Below, piece after piece: positions 35,395 to 46,809 of a stretch of 64,000 nucleotides of DNA. Position numbers and translations under genes: made by a program. Numbering within the stretch: position 1 is the stretch's first letter; every line of letters starts with the position of its first letter. The stretch comes from CAVWXT01 sp963759115 (GTDB taxonomy: Bacteria; Planctomycetota; Planctomycetia; Pirellulales; Thermoguttaceae): positions 1-64,000 of the forward strand of contig CAVWXT010000002.1 of the NCBI GenBank assembly GCA_963759115.1, given 5' to 3'. Under the pieces are notes generated by a model. The model searched no databases and was not told the DNA's origin. It was given only the letters and a program-made list of their open reading frames with translations.

Positions 35395-38300
35395 CTACGC
35401 CACCCGCTTGCGCCTTCGCCATACGAAGCCGAGTAGGCTAATTGCCGCGGCGCCGAGAAGCACTAGGGTGGAAGGCTCGGGTACGCCCATAAGTGTAACT
35501 TGCCCTGTCGTGTAGAGCGCCGAGCTATTCCAGACGTAGCCGGGGTCAGTCACGAATTGGAACTGACCGGTGTGGCTGATGCCGCTCCAATCGAACAACT
35601 GGAAGGTATCGCCCACGAGGCTGCTGGGCAGGACGCTTGACGCGATTGTCAAATCCAGGTTCCCCGCTAACGACACGGACATCCCCGAATCAAACGAAAT
35701 TGTGGAATGCCAGGGTTGGTCGTCAATAACCACGTGCAGCGACGCAGTGGGATCGAGCGTCATTTGGCTCGAAACGTGGATGGGGATATTTGCGGCGGAG
35801 TTCTGGATGGTGAGCCTCTCCCCCGCCGCCAAGTTCAGCCCGGCGATCGACCCGTTCGGCAGGATGGTGTTATGGGTCAAGGCGTCGCTGACCGATGCCC
35901 CCAGAGCGCCTCGCATATCGGCACGGCTGAGGTTGGTTTTCGTCAGGCTCGTGGAAGAGAGGTTGGCGCCCATAAAGTTGGCGTCGGTGAGGGTTGCTTC
36001 GTCGAGGTTGCTGTTGGAGAAGTTCACGCCGGCGAGATTGGCACCACTGAGGTTTGCGTTAGTCAACAGGGTTATGACGGATGGCCCCGTGAGGTTGATA
36101 ACGGCGGCCCTGGCGCCAAGTCCGGAGGTCTGCACGCCAAGTCCGGAGGTGGAAGACAAATTCGCTCCCGTGAGAATTACACCGCTCAGGTTTGTATCGG
36201 TCAAATTGCTGCCGGTTAGATTCGCCCCGACGAGGTTGGCGCCGGCGAGATTTGCGCCGCGCAAATAGCCCGATATGGATGACCCCGACAGGTTTTGGCC
36301 GGCCAGGTTCCACTGGTTCATGACCCCGTTGAGACTAATGCCGTGAAGGTCCTTCGCCAGATAGCTTGCGGTGCTATAGAGCTGGTCGGCGGTTAGTCCG
36401 GAGATGGCAAAATTGTCTTGCGCCACGGTCGCCCCCGCCAAGTTGACGCCGGTCAGATTGCTGCCCAAGAAGCTCGCCCCCGTGAGGTTCTGATTGACCA
36501 GGCTCCAGCCGGTAAGATTCGCGTAATCAAAGACCATTCCGTGGAGGTCGTGGGCCTGATAGCTGGCCGTGCTATAGAGTCTGGCTGGCCGACAGGTTGG
36601 AGCTGCCGAAATTCGCTCCCGCCACCGTCGCACCGGCAAAGTTCGCGCCGGTTAGGTAACTGTTAAAGGAGAAGTTCGCGCCGGTGAGGTTCTGGTTGCT
36701 CAAGTTCCAGTTGGTCAAGTCGATGTTCCGCAGCCCGATGCCGTGAAGGTCTCCGGTCTGGTAGCTGGCAGTGCTATAAAGCTGATTGCGGGTCAAATAC
36801 CACTCGGAGGAATACTGGGTTACCTGGAAATTGACCCCCGCCACGATGGCGTTGCTGAGGTTGGCGTTTTGCAGGCCGGTGTTCGTCAAGTCCGCTCCGC
36901 TAAGGTTGGCCCCACTGAGGTTCGCGTTGTTCAGACTCTCCAGGCGTGCGCCACTGAGATTCTGTCCGGCCAGGTTCCAACCGTCGGCATTCGAAAGGTG
37001 GATGTTTTGGAGATTCTGCACCAGATAGCTGCCGGTGCTGTAAAGCTGGTCGGACGTCAGGGTCGATTGGGAGAAATCGACTCCCTTCACCGTCGCGCCG
37101 CTGAAGTTGGCGCCGGTCAGGGTGACGAGGTAGAAACTTGCTCCCGAGAGATCCTGGTTGGCCAGGTTCCAGCCGCTCCAGTCCGTATGCGCTACGAGTT
37201 GGATGCCGTGCAGATCGGTGCCAGATAGCTGCCGGTGCTGTAAAGCTGGGCGGCGGTCAGATTGCTGGAAAAAGCTGCATTGGCGATCGTGGCGCGGTGA
37301 GGTTGGCACCGGCGAGGATGGTGTCCTGTTTCAGGGCGGCGCTGGTGAGATTGGCATTGGTGAGGTTCGCATTCGTCAAGTCGGCGGCCTCAAAAGTCAC
37401 TCCCGTGAGATTGGCGCCGCTGAGGTTGGCACTGTTGAGGACGCTGCCGTAAAGCGTGCCGCCGGCGAGGTTGGCGCCGTTGAGTTGAGCGCTGGTCAGG
37501 GTACAGTAGGACAAGTTGGCCCCTGCCAGGTTCTGATTGGCCAGGTTCCAGCTGGCGCGATTGGCCATGCCCGAGGAGAAGCCCGAGCCATTCAACTTGA
37601 TTCCGTGCAGGTCTTGCACCTGATAGCTGGCGGTGCTGTAAAGCTGGGCGGAGGTTAGGCCACTGCCAAAATTGGCCTGTGCGATCGTGGCCCCAGTGAG
37701 GTTGGCGTTTGTGAGACTGCCGCAAGACGCCAGACCGGTGAGATTGGCGTTGCTAGGTTGGCGCTCACCGCGTCGCCCAACGACGCCCCGGTCAGAACGG
37801 CGCCGCTAAGGTTGGTGCCGGTCATGGTGCTGAAGGCAAAATTTGCCCCCGTGAGGTTCTGACCTGACAGGTCCCAACCGTTCAGATTGGCTGCGGGATA
37901 CGAGCCTCCCACGCCGCCCCCGAGATCAATGCCGTGGAGGTCCTTCGCCAGATAGCTGGCGGTGCTGTAAAGTTGGTAGGAGCTCAGGTTTGACTGATGC
38001 AAATTTGCTTGTGCGATCGACGCCCCCGTAAAGGTCGTACCGGCCAGCGTGCTGTACGACAAATTCGCCCCCGTGAGGTTGGCGTTACTAAGATTGGCGG
38101 AACTCAAGGTGCTGTAGGAAAGATTCGCCGCCGTGAGATTGGCCCCCGTGAAGTTTGCCGAGCTGCTCGTGCTGTAGGATAAGTCTGCCGCCGTGAGGTT
38201 CTGGTTGGCCAAGTTCCAGCTAGCGAGATTGGCTTGGGCAGAGCTGGTGCCGCTCAGCACGATGCCGTGCAGGTCCTGCGCCAGATAGCTGGCGGTGCTG

Positions 38301-39306
38301 TAAAGCTGGGCGGAGGTCAGGTTCGCGCGGTTGAAGTTCGCTCCTGCCACCGTAGCGCCAGCGAAGCTGGTGTTGGTCAGCGTGCTGTACGACAAATTTG
38401 CGCCCGTGAGGTTGGCGTTACTAAGATTGGCGGAACTCAAGGTGCTGTAGGAAAGATTCGCCGCCGTGAGATTGGCCCCCGTGAAGTTTGCCGTGCTGCT
38501 CGTGCTGTAGGATAAGTCTGCCGCCGTGAGGTTCTGGTTGGCCAAGTTCCAGCTAGCGAGATTGGCTTGGGCAGAGCTGGTGCCGCTCAGCACGATGCCG
38601 TGCAGGTCCTGCGCCAGATAGCTGGCGGTGCTGTAAAGCTGGGCGGAAGTCAGGTTCGCGCGGTTGAAGTTCGCTCCTGCCACCGTAGCGCCAGCGAAGC
38701 TGGTGTTGGTCAGCGTGCTGGCATAGAAGCCGGCGCCGGTGAGATACTGGTTAACCAGACTCCAGCCGGTCAAGTTGATCAGGCTGAGGTTGATGCCGTG
38801 AAGGTCGTTGCCCTGATAGCTGGCCGTGCTCTGAAGTTGGCCGAAACTCAGGTTCGATTCATAAAAATTCGCTGTCGCCACCGTCGCCCCGCTAAGGTTA
38901 GCGCCCGTAAGGGTGCTATCGGCCAATTTTGCCCCCATGAGGTTAGCGCCATTGAGGTTGGCGTTGGTCAGGTTGCTGTACGTCAAGTCCGTGTTTCCAA
39001 GTTCGGCGCCGCTGAGGTCAGCGGTTGTAAGGTTGGCCGTATTCAAGCTTCCTCCCCAAAATTTGCGCCGATCAAGTAGCCCTGCGTGAGATTGCGGGAT
39101 GAGAGATCCACGTAAGGCGCGGGTGAGACGCCCGCCCCACCAGGGCACAGCGTGCTGGATGGGATCTTCCCCTGACTCGGATCGCTGGGATTAACCCATT
39201 GCCACTGGTAGATGTCGGCCCGCGCAACCATGGCAATTGCGACCCACAGCAGGCCCGCCAGGAAGATCCACTTCGGGCTGCGAAGACATAGTACCGAGCG
39301 TCTCAT
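35395..39306 (-). pseudogene. very large pentapeptide-repeat PEP-CTERM protein, frameshifted
   Basis: A single gene of about 1300 codons. The start (39306, with GGAGGG upstream) gives a signal peptide (FLAGLLWVAIAMVARA). Then come long arrays of A(N/D)L-x-x pentapeptide repeats (SGANLTAANLSYSTLSSANL), which fold as a right-handed quadrilateral beta-helix. They are broken up by a longer motif of the type SAQLYSTASYLAQDLHGI. The tail is a beta-rich domain and a PEP-CTERM end (VPEPSTLVLLGAAAISLLGF and WRRRKR). Frame breaks fall near 39055, 37750, 37280, 37220 and 36590. Since the repeats continue in frame after each break, the gene was intact recently or the breaks are errors. Surface-exposed, envelope-anchored; binding partner unknown. 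Confidence 0.82.
38051..38716. repeat. 333-bp tandem duplication inside the pentapeptide gene
   Basis: Bases 38051-38383 are repeated at 38384-38716 with very few differences (for example AATTCGCCC against AATTTGCGC, and GAGGTCAG against GAAGTCAG). 333 bp is 111 codons, so the frame is kept. High identity shows a recent duplication that lengthens the beta-helix. Confidence 0.9.
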
Positions 39307-40409
39307 GATTCCCTCCTTCAGCAGAGGCTGTGGGCAACGCTTCAGTCGTGGCTGGCACGTTTTTCCGGAACAGCAGACGGGCGATGCCCGGATCGTGATA
39401 AATATCTGCTGATCTGCACGAAGGCCAGAGAGTGCGCATCAAAAGACCCCCCGTAGGAAGAAAGATATGGTCCTAACCCTCTCTGGTGCCAAGGCACGTC
39501 CTGAATATACCGCCAGTGTCGATTGGCGTCAATGATCTTGCCAAGGGGGGGTAGATGTTCAGAGTCCAACCCACGCTGGTCGTGGCCTAACAGCGCCGCC
39601 ATGAGTCTGAATGGGCGGCCTTGGGAAGCGGGTCAATTGCCGGGGCCACCCCCCCAGGAAATCAGCAGCTTCGGGAGAATTTGGCAAAGAATTCTCTGCC
39701 CGGCGTTGGTCGGCGGCTATTCCTGGCTCCGGGTGGCCCAACTTGTCACGCGGCCGCAGACATAGCTTTGCCAGGTAGCAGACGCGGAGCACGGCTGCCG
39801 TCAAGCCGATCGTCTTAGCAAACGTTCGTTTTGCAGCATCCAACCACCTGCTCCCCGTTTTGCCTAATTTCCCGGCGGGGGGACTCCGAGATCGCCACCT
39901 CGAAAATCAAGTCGTTGGAAAGCCGTCGGAATTGGGGTTTCCAACACCGGTTTGCCGCATTGGCGGGGTAAGGCCAGCCATAGCCACGCCAACCGCTTCT
40001 GCCAAGTCCGGGCTTCCGGGGAGCCCACCGTCCGACCCCGCGGCCCCCAAAGCCGGCAGCCGCAAGGAATCGACTGCGCTATTGAGAAAGCTGCCACGCA
40101 GAAGGCTTAGCGGAGAGAGGGGGGTTCCGATCCCGTCCGCGCAGACGCGGACCCCCCTGGCAGATTATAAGGCGCCTGCGCCGCCAAGACGCGGGTCGCT
40201 CTCCGGAAGCAGAGAGAAAGCGACCCGCCACCACAGTCGATGATGGGGCGCACTTCGTAGATTGACCAGCCCTTTTTCGGTAAAATGGCGGTTTCGGGTC
40301 GGCCGATGGCGATTGCAACGTTCTGGCCAAGCGGTTCGGGCAGGTCGCGTGGGAACCATCCAGTCGCCTACGCCACCTGCCCGGCGACCCGCGAAAGGAC
40401 TGGAAGATC
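39307..40409. other. 1.1-kb non-coding region
   Basis: Between the leftward pentapeptide gene and the rightward replication module. Several short frames are open but none has a ribosome site, motif or neighbour support. It must hold divergent promoters. GATCCCGTCCGCGCAGACGCGGAC (near 40130-40155) contains a GTCCGCG / CGCGGAC inverted repeat that could be a terminator or operator. Confidence 0.4.
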
Positions 40410-40997
40410 ATGCTCGCTCTATCGACTTTTGCGGATATTCTTGACAAGGCGGCGGACCTGCTGGTGGACCCCGCTATCACGTCCGACGAACTGTGCAATC
40501 GCGGCTTGCCAGGCCAAAGCGGTGCCGAAAACAAGCTGCTTACGCGGACCCGGGATCAGGTTGTGAAAAGGTTCGGCCCATGCGATGACCTAAGTAGTGA
40601 TGTAGAGATAATCTTACGGGAGTTATCCCGGCCGCTACGTCAATCGGGACTCTTGGAGTGGCAAAGGAAAGATCGGGCATCCCGACTTCGGCAGCAGGCG
40701 GAAGCGTTGCGGAAATTTGTGACCACAAGGCTGAAGAAGGCCAAAGAACTTCGGCGGCTGCGGAAGGCCCGGAATGCAGTCTCTTCCGACGAGCAGAAGC
40801 GGACGGCAGACGAACAGGGTGGCCCGTGGTCGAAACCCGATTCCCCAAGCCGATGGGCGAAGGTCTTCAATATAAGCACCAGGACGTTCATTCGACACGT
40901 CGAAAAAAAGGCAATTCACGCCAAGAAGCTCTCCGACAAGAGCTATCAAGTGGCCCTCTCCGACATTCCCAAGCCGCAAGCAAGCCCGCCACGTTGA
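40410..40997 (+). CDS. hypothetical protein with C-terminal HTH-like segment
   Basis: A 195-residue protein, intact. Residues about 75-115 form a very basic helix (SRLRQQAEALRKFVTTRLKK). The C-terminal segment WAKVFNISTRTFIRHVEKKA followed by KLSDKSYQVALSDIP resembles helix-turn-helix domains at the ends of many planctomycete element proteins. It is first in the rightward module that ends with the integrase, so a regulatory or DNA-binding role is likely but inferred. Confidence 0.6.
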   Translation: MLALSTFADILDKAADLLVDPAITSDELCNRGLPGQSGAENKLLTRTRDQVVKRFGPCDDLSSDVEIILRELSRPLRQSGLLEWQRKDRASRLRQQAEALRKFVTTRLKKAKELRRLRKARNAVSSDEQKRTADEQGGPWSKPDSPSRWAKVFNISTRTFIRHVEKKAIHAKKLSDKSYQVALSDIPKPQASPPR

Positions 40998-41039
40998 CAG
41001 AAGTGGACGGAAGTGGACAAGGCCCCTTATTCCGTCTTC

Positions 41040-41060
41040 TAACCGCCAGGAACGCGGTTA
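41040..41060. promoter_or_regulatory. inverted repeat just upstream of a small HTH gene
   Basis: TAACCGC and GCGGTTA, seven bases apart, end ten bases before the ATG of the HTH gene at 41071. The spacing suits an operator, for example for autoregulation by that protein. There is no T tract, so it is not a typical terminator. Confidence 0.4.
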
Positions 41061-41070
41061 GTATGACGGC

Positions 41071-41265
41071 ATGGGACACCTAATTACCGATTCCGAAGCG
41101 GCCGAAATTCTCCGACTTACGCCCCGGCAAGTTGCGAAGCTTGCCAAGAAGGGCATCTTGCCGAGCATCAAACTGCCCGGCGATGAAGTCCGATTCGACC
41201 CCGACGACTTGCGACGGTGGGTCGAATCTCTCAAACAGCCGGCGACGGCAGGGGCCGACCGATGA
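41071..41265 (+). CDS. excisionase-like HTH protein
   Basis: A 64-residue protein: LITDSEAAEILRLTPRQVAK then KGILPSIKLPGDEVRFDPDD followed by LRRWVESL. This is the excisionase/MerR-like winged helix (helix_turn_helix_17 type), with the K-G-x-L/I-P and F-x-x-x-D-L-x-x-W landmarks. Such proteins control direction of recombination or act as small regulators. It overlaps the next gene as ATGA. Confidence 0.75.
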   Translation: MGHLITDSEAAEILRLTPRQVAKLAKKGILPSIKLPGDEVRFDPDDLRRWVESLKQPATAGADR

Positions 41266-41501
41266 AGCCTGCCTCTCACAAACCCGCCAAGCGCGCCCCT
41301 GCGGTCGTTCGATCCGGGGAAGTCTATAGCCTTGCCGAGTTGCGGCGGCGGCTTGGGTGGCAAGAACACGCTGTCAGGCAGGCTCGGGTGAACGGCTTGC
41401 GGCTGGTCACCTTCGGACGGCAAAAGTATTGCTTGGGTGAAGACGCCTTGGCATTCTTCCGCAGGCTAGCCGAGCAACAGGCGGAAAGGGGCGAACCATG
41501 A
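41262..41501 (+). CDS. small HTH-like protein
   Basis: A 79-residue protein, start fixed by the ATGA overlap with the preceding gene. EVYSLAELRRRLGWQEHAVR and then VNGLRLVTFGRQKYCLGEDA resemble a second small DNA-binding domain of the same general type (a helix-turn-helix followed by a wing). Again coupled as ATGA to the next gene. Confidence 0.6.
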   Translation: MKPASHKPAKRAPAVVRSGEVYSLAELRRRLGWQEHAVRQARVNGLRLVTFGRQKYCLGEDALAFFRRLAEQQAERGEP

Positions 41502-41737
41502 CCAAAACACCGTCCCAAGCCACAAGCGGCACGGAGAGGGCAGATAGCCCCCGTCAGACTCCGCTAGAAGCCGTGCGGAAGCATTGCCTCGACTGTTCGG
41601 GATTCTCGTTCAAGTCCGTGCTGTGGTGTCCCTGCACGGACTGCAACCTGTGGATTTTCAGGTTCGGCAGGCGGCCCGAGTCGATGGCCCCGGAGCTGCG
41701 TCACCCCCAATCTGTTCATCGAGCCCAGCGCCAATGA
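41498..41737 (+). CDS. small Cys-rich (zinc-ribbon-like) element protein, second copy
   Basis: A 79-residue protein with TPLEAVRKHCLDCSGFSFKS then CPCTDCNLWIFRFGRRP. It is a paralogue of the protein at 6221-6388: both share CLDCSG, the second cysteine pair, and FRFG/YRFG-K/R-RP. Starts and stops overlap neighbours as ATGA on both sides. The four or five cysteines could bind a metal. Function unknown. Confidence 0.65.
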   Translation: MTKTPSQATSGTERADSPRQTPLEAVRKHCLDCSGFSFKSVLWCPCTDCNLWIFRFGRRPESMAPELRHPQSVHRAQRQ

Positions 41738-42039
41738 AGATGACCTACCAAACGGGGTGGAGGCAGCGGCGGCTTACCTGGCCGATCGACAGGCCGCGGA
41801 AGGGCGCGGCGATGATTGACAAGACCGCTACAGCCGCCCGCATAGCCGAAATCGTGGCCGGCGCCCAGACCCGTGCGGCATTGGGGCAGGCTGCCCAACA
41901 TGCAATCCGCGACGATGGCGGGCACGAGGTGCGCGTCTACGACCGCACCACCGGCCGGCTGCTGGTCGGCATCGGGGCGACGGTGGCCGAGGCCGTCGCC
42001 AACATCGCACCGGAGGAAGGAGGCCCCACCGATGCCTGA
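41734..42039 (+). CDS. hypothetical protein in the replication module
   Basis: About 100 residues, starting at the ATGA junction (41734), or at the internal ATG at 41812 (MIDKTATAARIAEIVAGAQT). It contains HAIRDDGGHEVRVYDRTTGR and LLVGIGATVAEAVANIAPEE, a short alpha/beta pattern with no name I can give. It overlaps the primase gene by eight bases. Confidence 0.5.
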   Translation: MKMTYQTGWRQRRLTWPIDRPRKGAAMIDKTATAARIAEIVAGAQTRAALGQAAQHAIRDDGGHEVRVYDRTTGRLLVGIGATVAEAVANIAPEEGGPTDA

Positions 42040-44050
42040 TACCAACGAACAAGGGGCCGGCCGACTGCTGGCCGAGCGGCTGGGGCTGAGAATTGTGGGC
42101 GTCGAGGGGCACGATTTGAAGGTCGGCTGCATCGCGTGTAAGAGCAGCGATGCCGGGCGCGTCCATGCCGAGAAAGGCATCTACCACTGCTATGCGTGCG
42201 GCAAGAACCTCAACGCCTTTGATCTTGCCAAGGTCGTGCTGGGCGACCACAAGGTGGCAATCGACGTGCTGGTTGCGATAGGCATCTTTGATCCCCCGAG
42301 CGGCAACGGCAAGCCGGCCAGCGAGGCCGAGATCATCGACGAGGTGGCGCGGGCCAAGGGGACCACCGCGGCTGGATTCTACGCGATGGGGGCGATGGTG
42401 AAGGACGGCGTTGTCCTCTTCCCGACCTTTCGCCTTAACGCCGACAACGCTGAGCGAATCAGCCACTTCTACATCGACCCGAAGATCCCCGGCGACAAGG
42501 GCAAGAACGCGAAGGGCAAGCCAGCCGGCATTTTTCTGCCCGCCGAAGTCCACGACGGAAAGGGTCAGGTCAGACGACCAAAGGCGGGTGAAACGTGGTG
42601 CATCTGTGAAGGGCCAAAGAACGCGGCGGCCTACGCCACGCTGGGCTATCGGGCGGTGGGGCTGAACGGAAAGAGCGTCAAGAAGGAATTCCTGCCGGGA
42701 TTCGTTGCAGGCTTCCGGGGCGTCGATGTGGTGCTCGTGCCCGATGGCGACCTGCAAAGCGTCGAAGCTTTCAAAAAGCTGGGCGCCGCACTACACGGGA
42801 CCGCTAAGTCCGTCCGGCTTGCCTCCCTGCCTTATGGTGACGAGTTGCGCGGGACGGGCGGCGACGATGTACGCGACGTACTGAAGAAGTTCGAGGCCGA
42901 CGGCGCCCAGTTGGTACGTGATGCAATCGCAGCGTCGAAGCCGATCGGCAAGGACGGGGAAGTGGAGGAGAAGATCGACTTCGGCATCATCACTGCCGCC
43001 GAGTTGCTCCGCAAGGATTGCTCCGTCGAGTTCTACATCCCCGGCATCCTGGCCGCGGCCCAGCATCACATCTTGGGCGGCCCCCTCAAGTGCTGCAAAA
43101 CGCTCATCGCGTCCGATCTCGCTATCTCCCTGGCGATTGGTGGCCGGTTCCTCGACCATTTCGACGTGCCCCGGCCAGTCCGCACCATCCTGTTGTGCGG
43201 GGAGGCCGGTTGGCCCGTGTTCCAAGAGAACATCCGGCGAATCAGCGTTGCCCGCGGGGCAACCGAAAAACAGTTGGAGAATCTGCTGGTCGGCGTCCGG
43301 CTACCGAAGTTCGGCAACAAGCTCCAAGAGGCGGGGCTCGCCGAGTTCATCGCAGAGCAAAAGGCCGAAGTGGTGATTCTGGACTGTGCCTATCGGTGCA
43401 TCCCCGGCGACCAGGTGTCAAATCAGTTTGCGATGGGAGAGGTGCTCGATTCCATCGGCAGCACCCTGGAGGCTGTCAACGCAACGCTCATGCTGCTCTG
43501 CCACACGCCCAAACACATTCCGGCCGGCAACCCGCTGGGGCTTGACGACGTAGCCTTCGCCGGCTTCGCCGAGTTTGCCGCACAGTGGTTCATCGTGAAT
43601 CGGCGGAAGGATTACCAGCCCGGCAGCGGCCGACACGAGTTGTGGGCCGTGGTGGGAGGTCGAGCCGGTCACAGCGGCTCCTACTCCATCGACATCGACG
43701 AGGGAGAATTCCACCCTGATCAGGATCGGGGCTGGATGGTCGCCATCGCCAAGCCCGACGAAGCCCGCCAGCAGCAGTGGGATGAACGGCAGAAGGCCCG
43801 CGAGACGAAGCTATCGGAAAAACGGGAGGAAGTCAAGAAGCGAATCCTTGACGCCGCCGCAAAGTTCAAGACCGGCGAGACCGCGTCCATCATCCGCGAT
43901 CGCGCCAGCCTGAATGACCGCGAGTTCAAGCCGGCATTAACGGACCTTCTGGACAGCGGGGAACTGGTCCCCATCGAGATCGTCAAGAGCAACCGGAAAA
44001 CGCCCTATCCGGCCTACATTCTGAGTTGCTATCAAACCGCCCAAGGGTAG
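42032..44050 (+). CDS. primase-helicase-type replication protein (zinc finger, TOPRIM-like, AAA)
   Basis: A 672-residue intact protein. The N-terminus has a primase-type zinc finger: VGCIACKSSDAGRVHAEKGI followed by YHCYACGKN (C-x2-C ... C-x2-C). A middle part with WCICEGPKNAAAYATLGYRA and VVLVPDGD is TOPRIM-like (Glu then Asp). The C-terminal half is a RepA/RecA-like ATPase of the AAA_25 kind: HHILGGPLKCCKTLIASDLA at the P-loop position (with G-x-x-K-x-x-K-T spacing), ILLCGEAG, and VVILDCAYRC (Walker B). A winged-helix-like tail ends it. Such proteins start replication of phages and integrative elements. This is the largest intact gene of the rightward module. Confidence 0.82.
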   Translation: MPDTNEQGAGRLLAERLGLRIVGVEGHDLKVGCIACKSSDAGRVHAEKGIYHCYACGKNLNAFDLAKVVLGDHKVAIDVLVAIGIFDPPSGNGKPASEAEIIDEVARAKGTTAAGFYAMGAMVKDGVVLFPTFRLNADNAERISHFYIDPKIPGDKGKNAKGKPAGIFLPAEVHDGKGQVRRPKAGETWCICEGPKNAAAYATLGYRAVGLNGKSVKKEFLPGFVAGFRGVDVVLVPDGDLQSVEAFKKLGAALHGTAKSVRLASLPYGDELRGTGGDDVRDVLKKFEADGAQLVRDAIAASKPIGKDGEVEEKIDFGIITAAELLRKDCSVEFYIPGILAAAQHHILGGPLKCCKTLIASDLAISLAIGGRFLDHFDVPRPVRTILLCGEAGWPVFQENIRRISVARGATEKQLENLLVGVRLPKFGNKLQEAGLAEFIAEQKAEVVILDCAYRCIPGDQVSNQFAMGEVLDSIGSTLEAVNATLMLLCHTPKHIPAGNPLGLDDVAFAGFAEFAAQWFIVNRRKDYQPGSGRHELWAVVGGRAGHSGSYSIDIDEGEFHPDQDRGWMVAIAKPDEARQQQWDERQKARETKLSEKREEVKKRILDAAAKFKTGETASIIRDRASLNDREFKPALTDLLDSGELVPIEIVKSNRKTPYPAYILSCYQTAQG

Positions 44051-44352
44051 CTATGCGGACACAACGGACAAGACCTATCGGACAAACGATACCACTGATG
44101 CCACGGCCACCAGTGGAACAACCCCCTTGTATAACAAGGGGTTGTCCGAGTGGTGGTGGTGGGGAAATGAACCACTGCGAACCATCCACGAACTTGTCCG
44201 AGAGGTCGCCCCCTTCCCTCTCCCCGGTTTCCACTCCAAAAAGATTCCCCCAGGCCGAGCATAACCGCCGGGCGTGGCGCCGACCTGTTCCGACCAACAG
44301 CCCAAGCAGCACCGCGGCCGGAAACGGCCGGCATGATGCGGAGTGAACGAAG
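44051..44352. other. gap between primase and excisionase genes
   Basis: About 300 bases. A rightward frame (44026-44346, 106 codons, proline-rich) overlaps the primase end and finishes seven bases before the excisionase start; it has no recognisable motif, so I do not call it a gene. A strong hairpin lies at 44118-44144. Confidence 0.35.
44118..44144 (+). terminator. hairpin downstream of the primase gene
   Basis: Arms ACAACCCCCTTG and CAAGGGGTTGT enclose a TATA loop. The stem is long and G/C-rich and lies 68 bases past the primase stop. No T run follows, so it is either a weak intrinsic terminator or an mRNA-stabilising hairpin. Confidence 0.45.
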
Positions 44353-44667
44353 ATGAGTCTCACGCGGCAATCTCAGAACGACGTCTCGCCCCGGCTACTG
44401 CTTCGACCGCAAGAGGCCGCGAATGCGCTAGGGGTGAGTTTGCGGACCTTGATGTCACTTGTCACATCGGGTGAGATTCCGCATACTCGGATCGGCGAAC
44501 GCAACTTGCGATTCCCCCTTGACGGGCTCCGAGAGTGGGTCGCGCGACGCACAACCTGGCCCACCGAGTTAGTCCCCGGCGCGGATCCCCGAGAACCACA
44601 GCAGGTTACGCAGCGGTCTTGCAGCGCAGAGTGCCGCGCGGGCAGTGGCCCGCGAGAACACCACTGA
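44353..44667 (+). CDS. excisionase-family DNA-binding protein
   Basis: A 104-residue protein with LLLRPQEAANALGVSLRTLM then TSGEIPHTRIGERNLRFPLD followed by LREWVARR. This is the classic excisionase-type MerR-like winged helix (excisionase family DNA-binding domain). It lies 230 bases upstream of the integrase on the same strand, the usual place for a recombination directionality factor. The C-terminal 30 residues are low in content and may not be conserved. Confidence 0.78.
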   Translation: MSLTRQSQNDVSPRLLLRPQEAANALGVSLRTLMSLVTSGEIPHTRIGERNLRFPLDGLREWVARRTTWPTELVPGADPREPQQVTQRSCSAECRAGSGPREHH

Positions 44668-44900
44668 GACAGGGTCGAGATTTCCGATTCCAAGAGGGAC
44701 CATTGACAGAACTGAGGCAATGCCGATAATGAAGGCGTCTAAAGTCCGAAAGGGTACATTGAGGTTCCTTCCCATGCTGATGCTGAGCAGCATACCGCAA
44801 AGCCCCCGTAGCCCGTGCCGACTAGCGATACCGGCCGCGTGGTCTCAATGCCGCGTAGACAGGACTGCGGGGGCCTTGCCGTTTGTTGGGAGAACGTGAA

Positions 44901-46246
<1,346 letters not shown>

Positions 46247-46323
46247 CCAAATCACAACGTCTTGCAAGCGATCAAAGTATCGCCATCCGGCCATCCGGTC
46301 AAGCCGCACAAGGAGGTAGTGGG

Positions 46324-46809
46324 TCAACAATGCGTTGCCATCCGGGTAAGCAGTTCAGCCAGCGTCCATACGCGGTCGGCCAGGCCTGAGGCCATTGCTG
46401 GCGTTGTCGGTTCCCTGCCCTTCGATAGCGTGGTATGTGGCCGGCAGAAGTTATAGTACAGGAACCAGATCGCCAGGTGGGCTTCGTGGTTCTCCCACTT
46501 CTTACTGAAAGCGTTGGTCAACCTGGTCATGCGCCGCACACCCATGCGGATGCTCAGGTTGCTCCGCTCAATATGGCTGGTACAAACGGCATCCATATTC
46601 GGCTGGCCCCATACCGCAGTCTTGCGGATACCTATTATGGCGGCCGGGCTGTATCGGGCCTCTGCCTTGCGTTCCTTGATCGTGCCATACTGCTTGATGA
46701 GTTGCGCGAAGTCAATATTTCCGCCGAAAGCCTCAGGCACGACGCGGGCATAAGGCTGGAATCCGTCGGTGGTGAGTTGAAAGCGGCCATTGGTTGCCGC
46801 TCGCAGCTT
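46324..46809 (-). pseudogene. IS1-type transposase, 3' fragment
   Basis: Only the C-terminal half remains: FQLTTDGFQPYARVVPEAFG (second catalytic Asp region), HIERSNLSIRMGVRRMTRLT and NAFSKKWENHEAHLAIWFLY, then NFCRPHTTL. These are typical of IS1-family DDE transposases. The upstream half is missing: at 46810 the sequence changes to the end of the IS30 element. So an IS30 insertion with loss of flanking DNA has cut this gene. Confidence 0.8.

Noticed and set aside
35707..39079. Several rightward frames (for example 35707-36219 and 38567-39079) with repeated motifs
   Set aside because: They are antisense to the pentapeptide-repeat gene and inherit its periodicity.
44026..44346. 106-codon rightward frame between primase and excisionase
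   Set aside because: It is proline-rich, overlaps the primase end, has no ribosome site, and spans a strong hairpin. Not supported.
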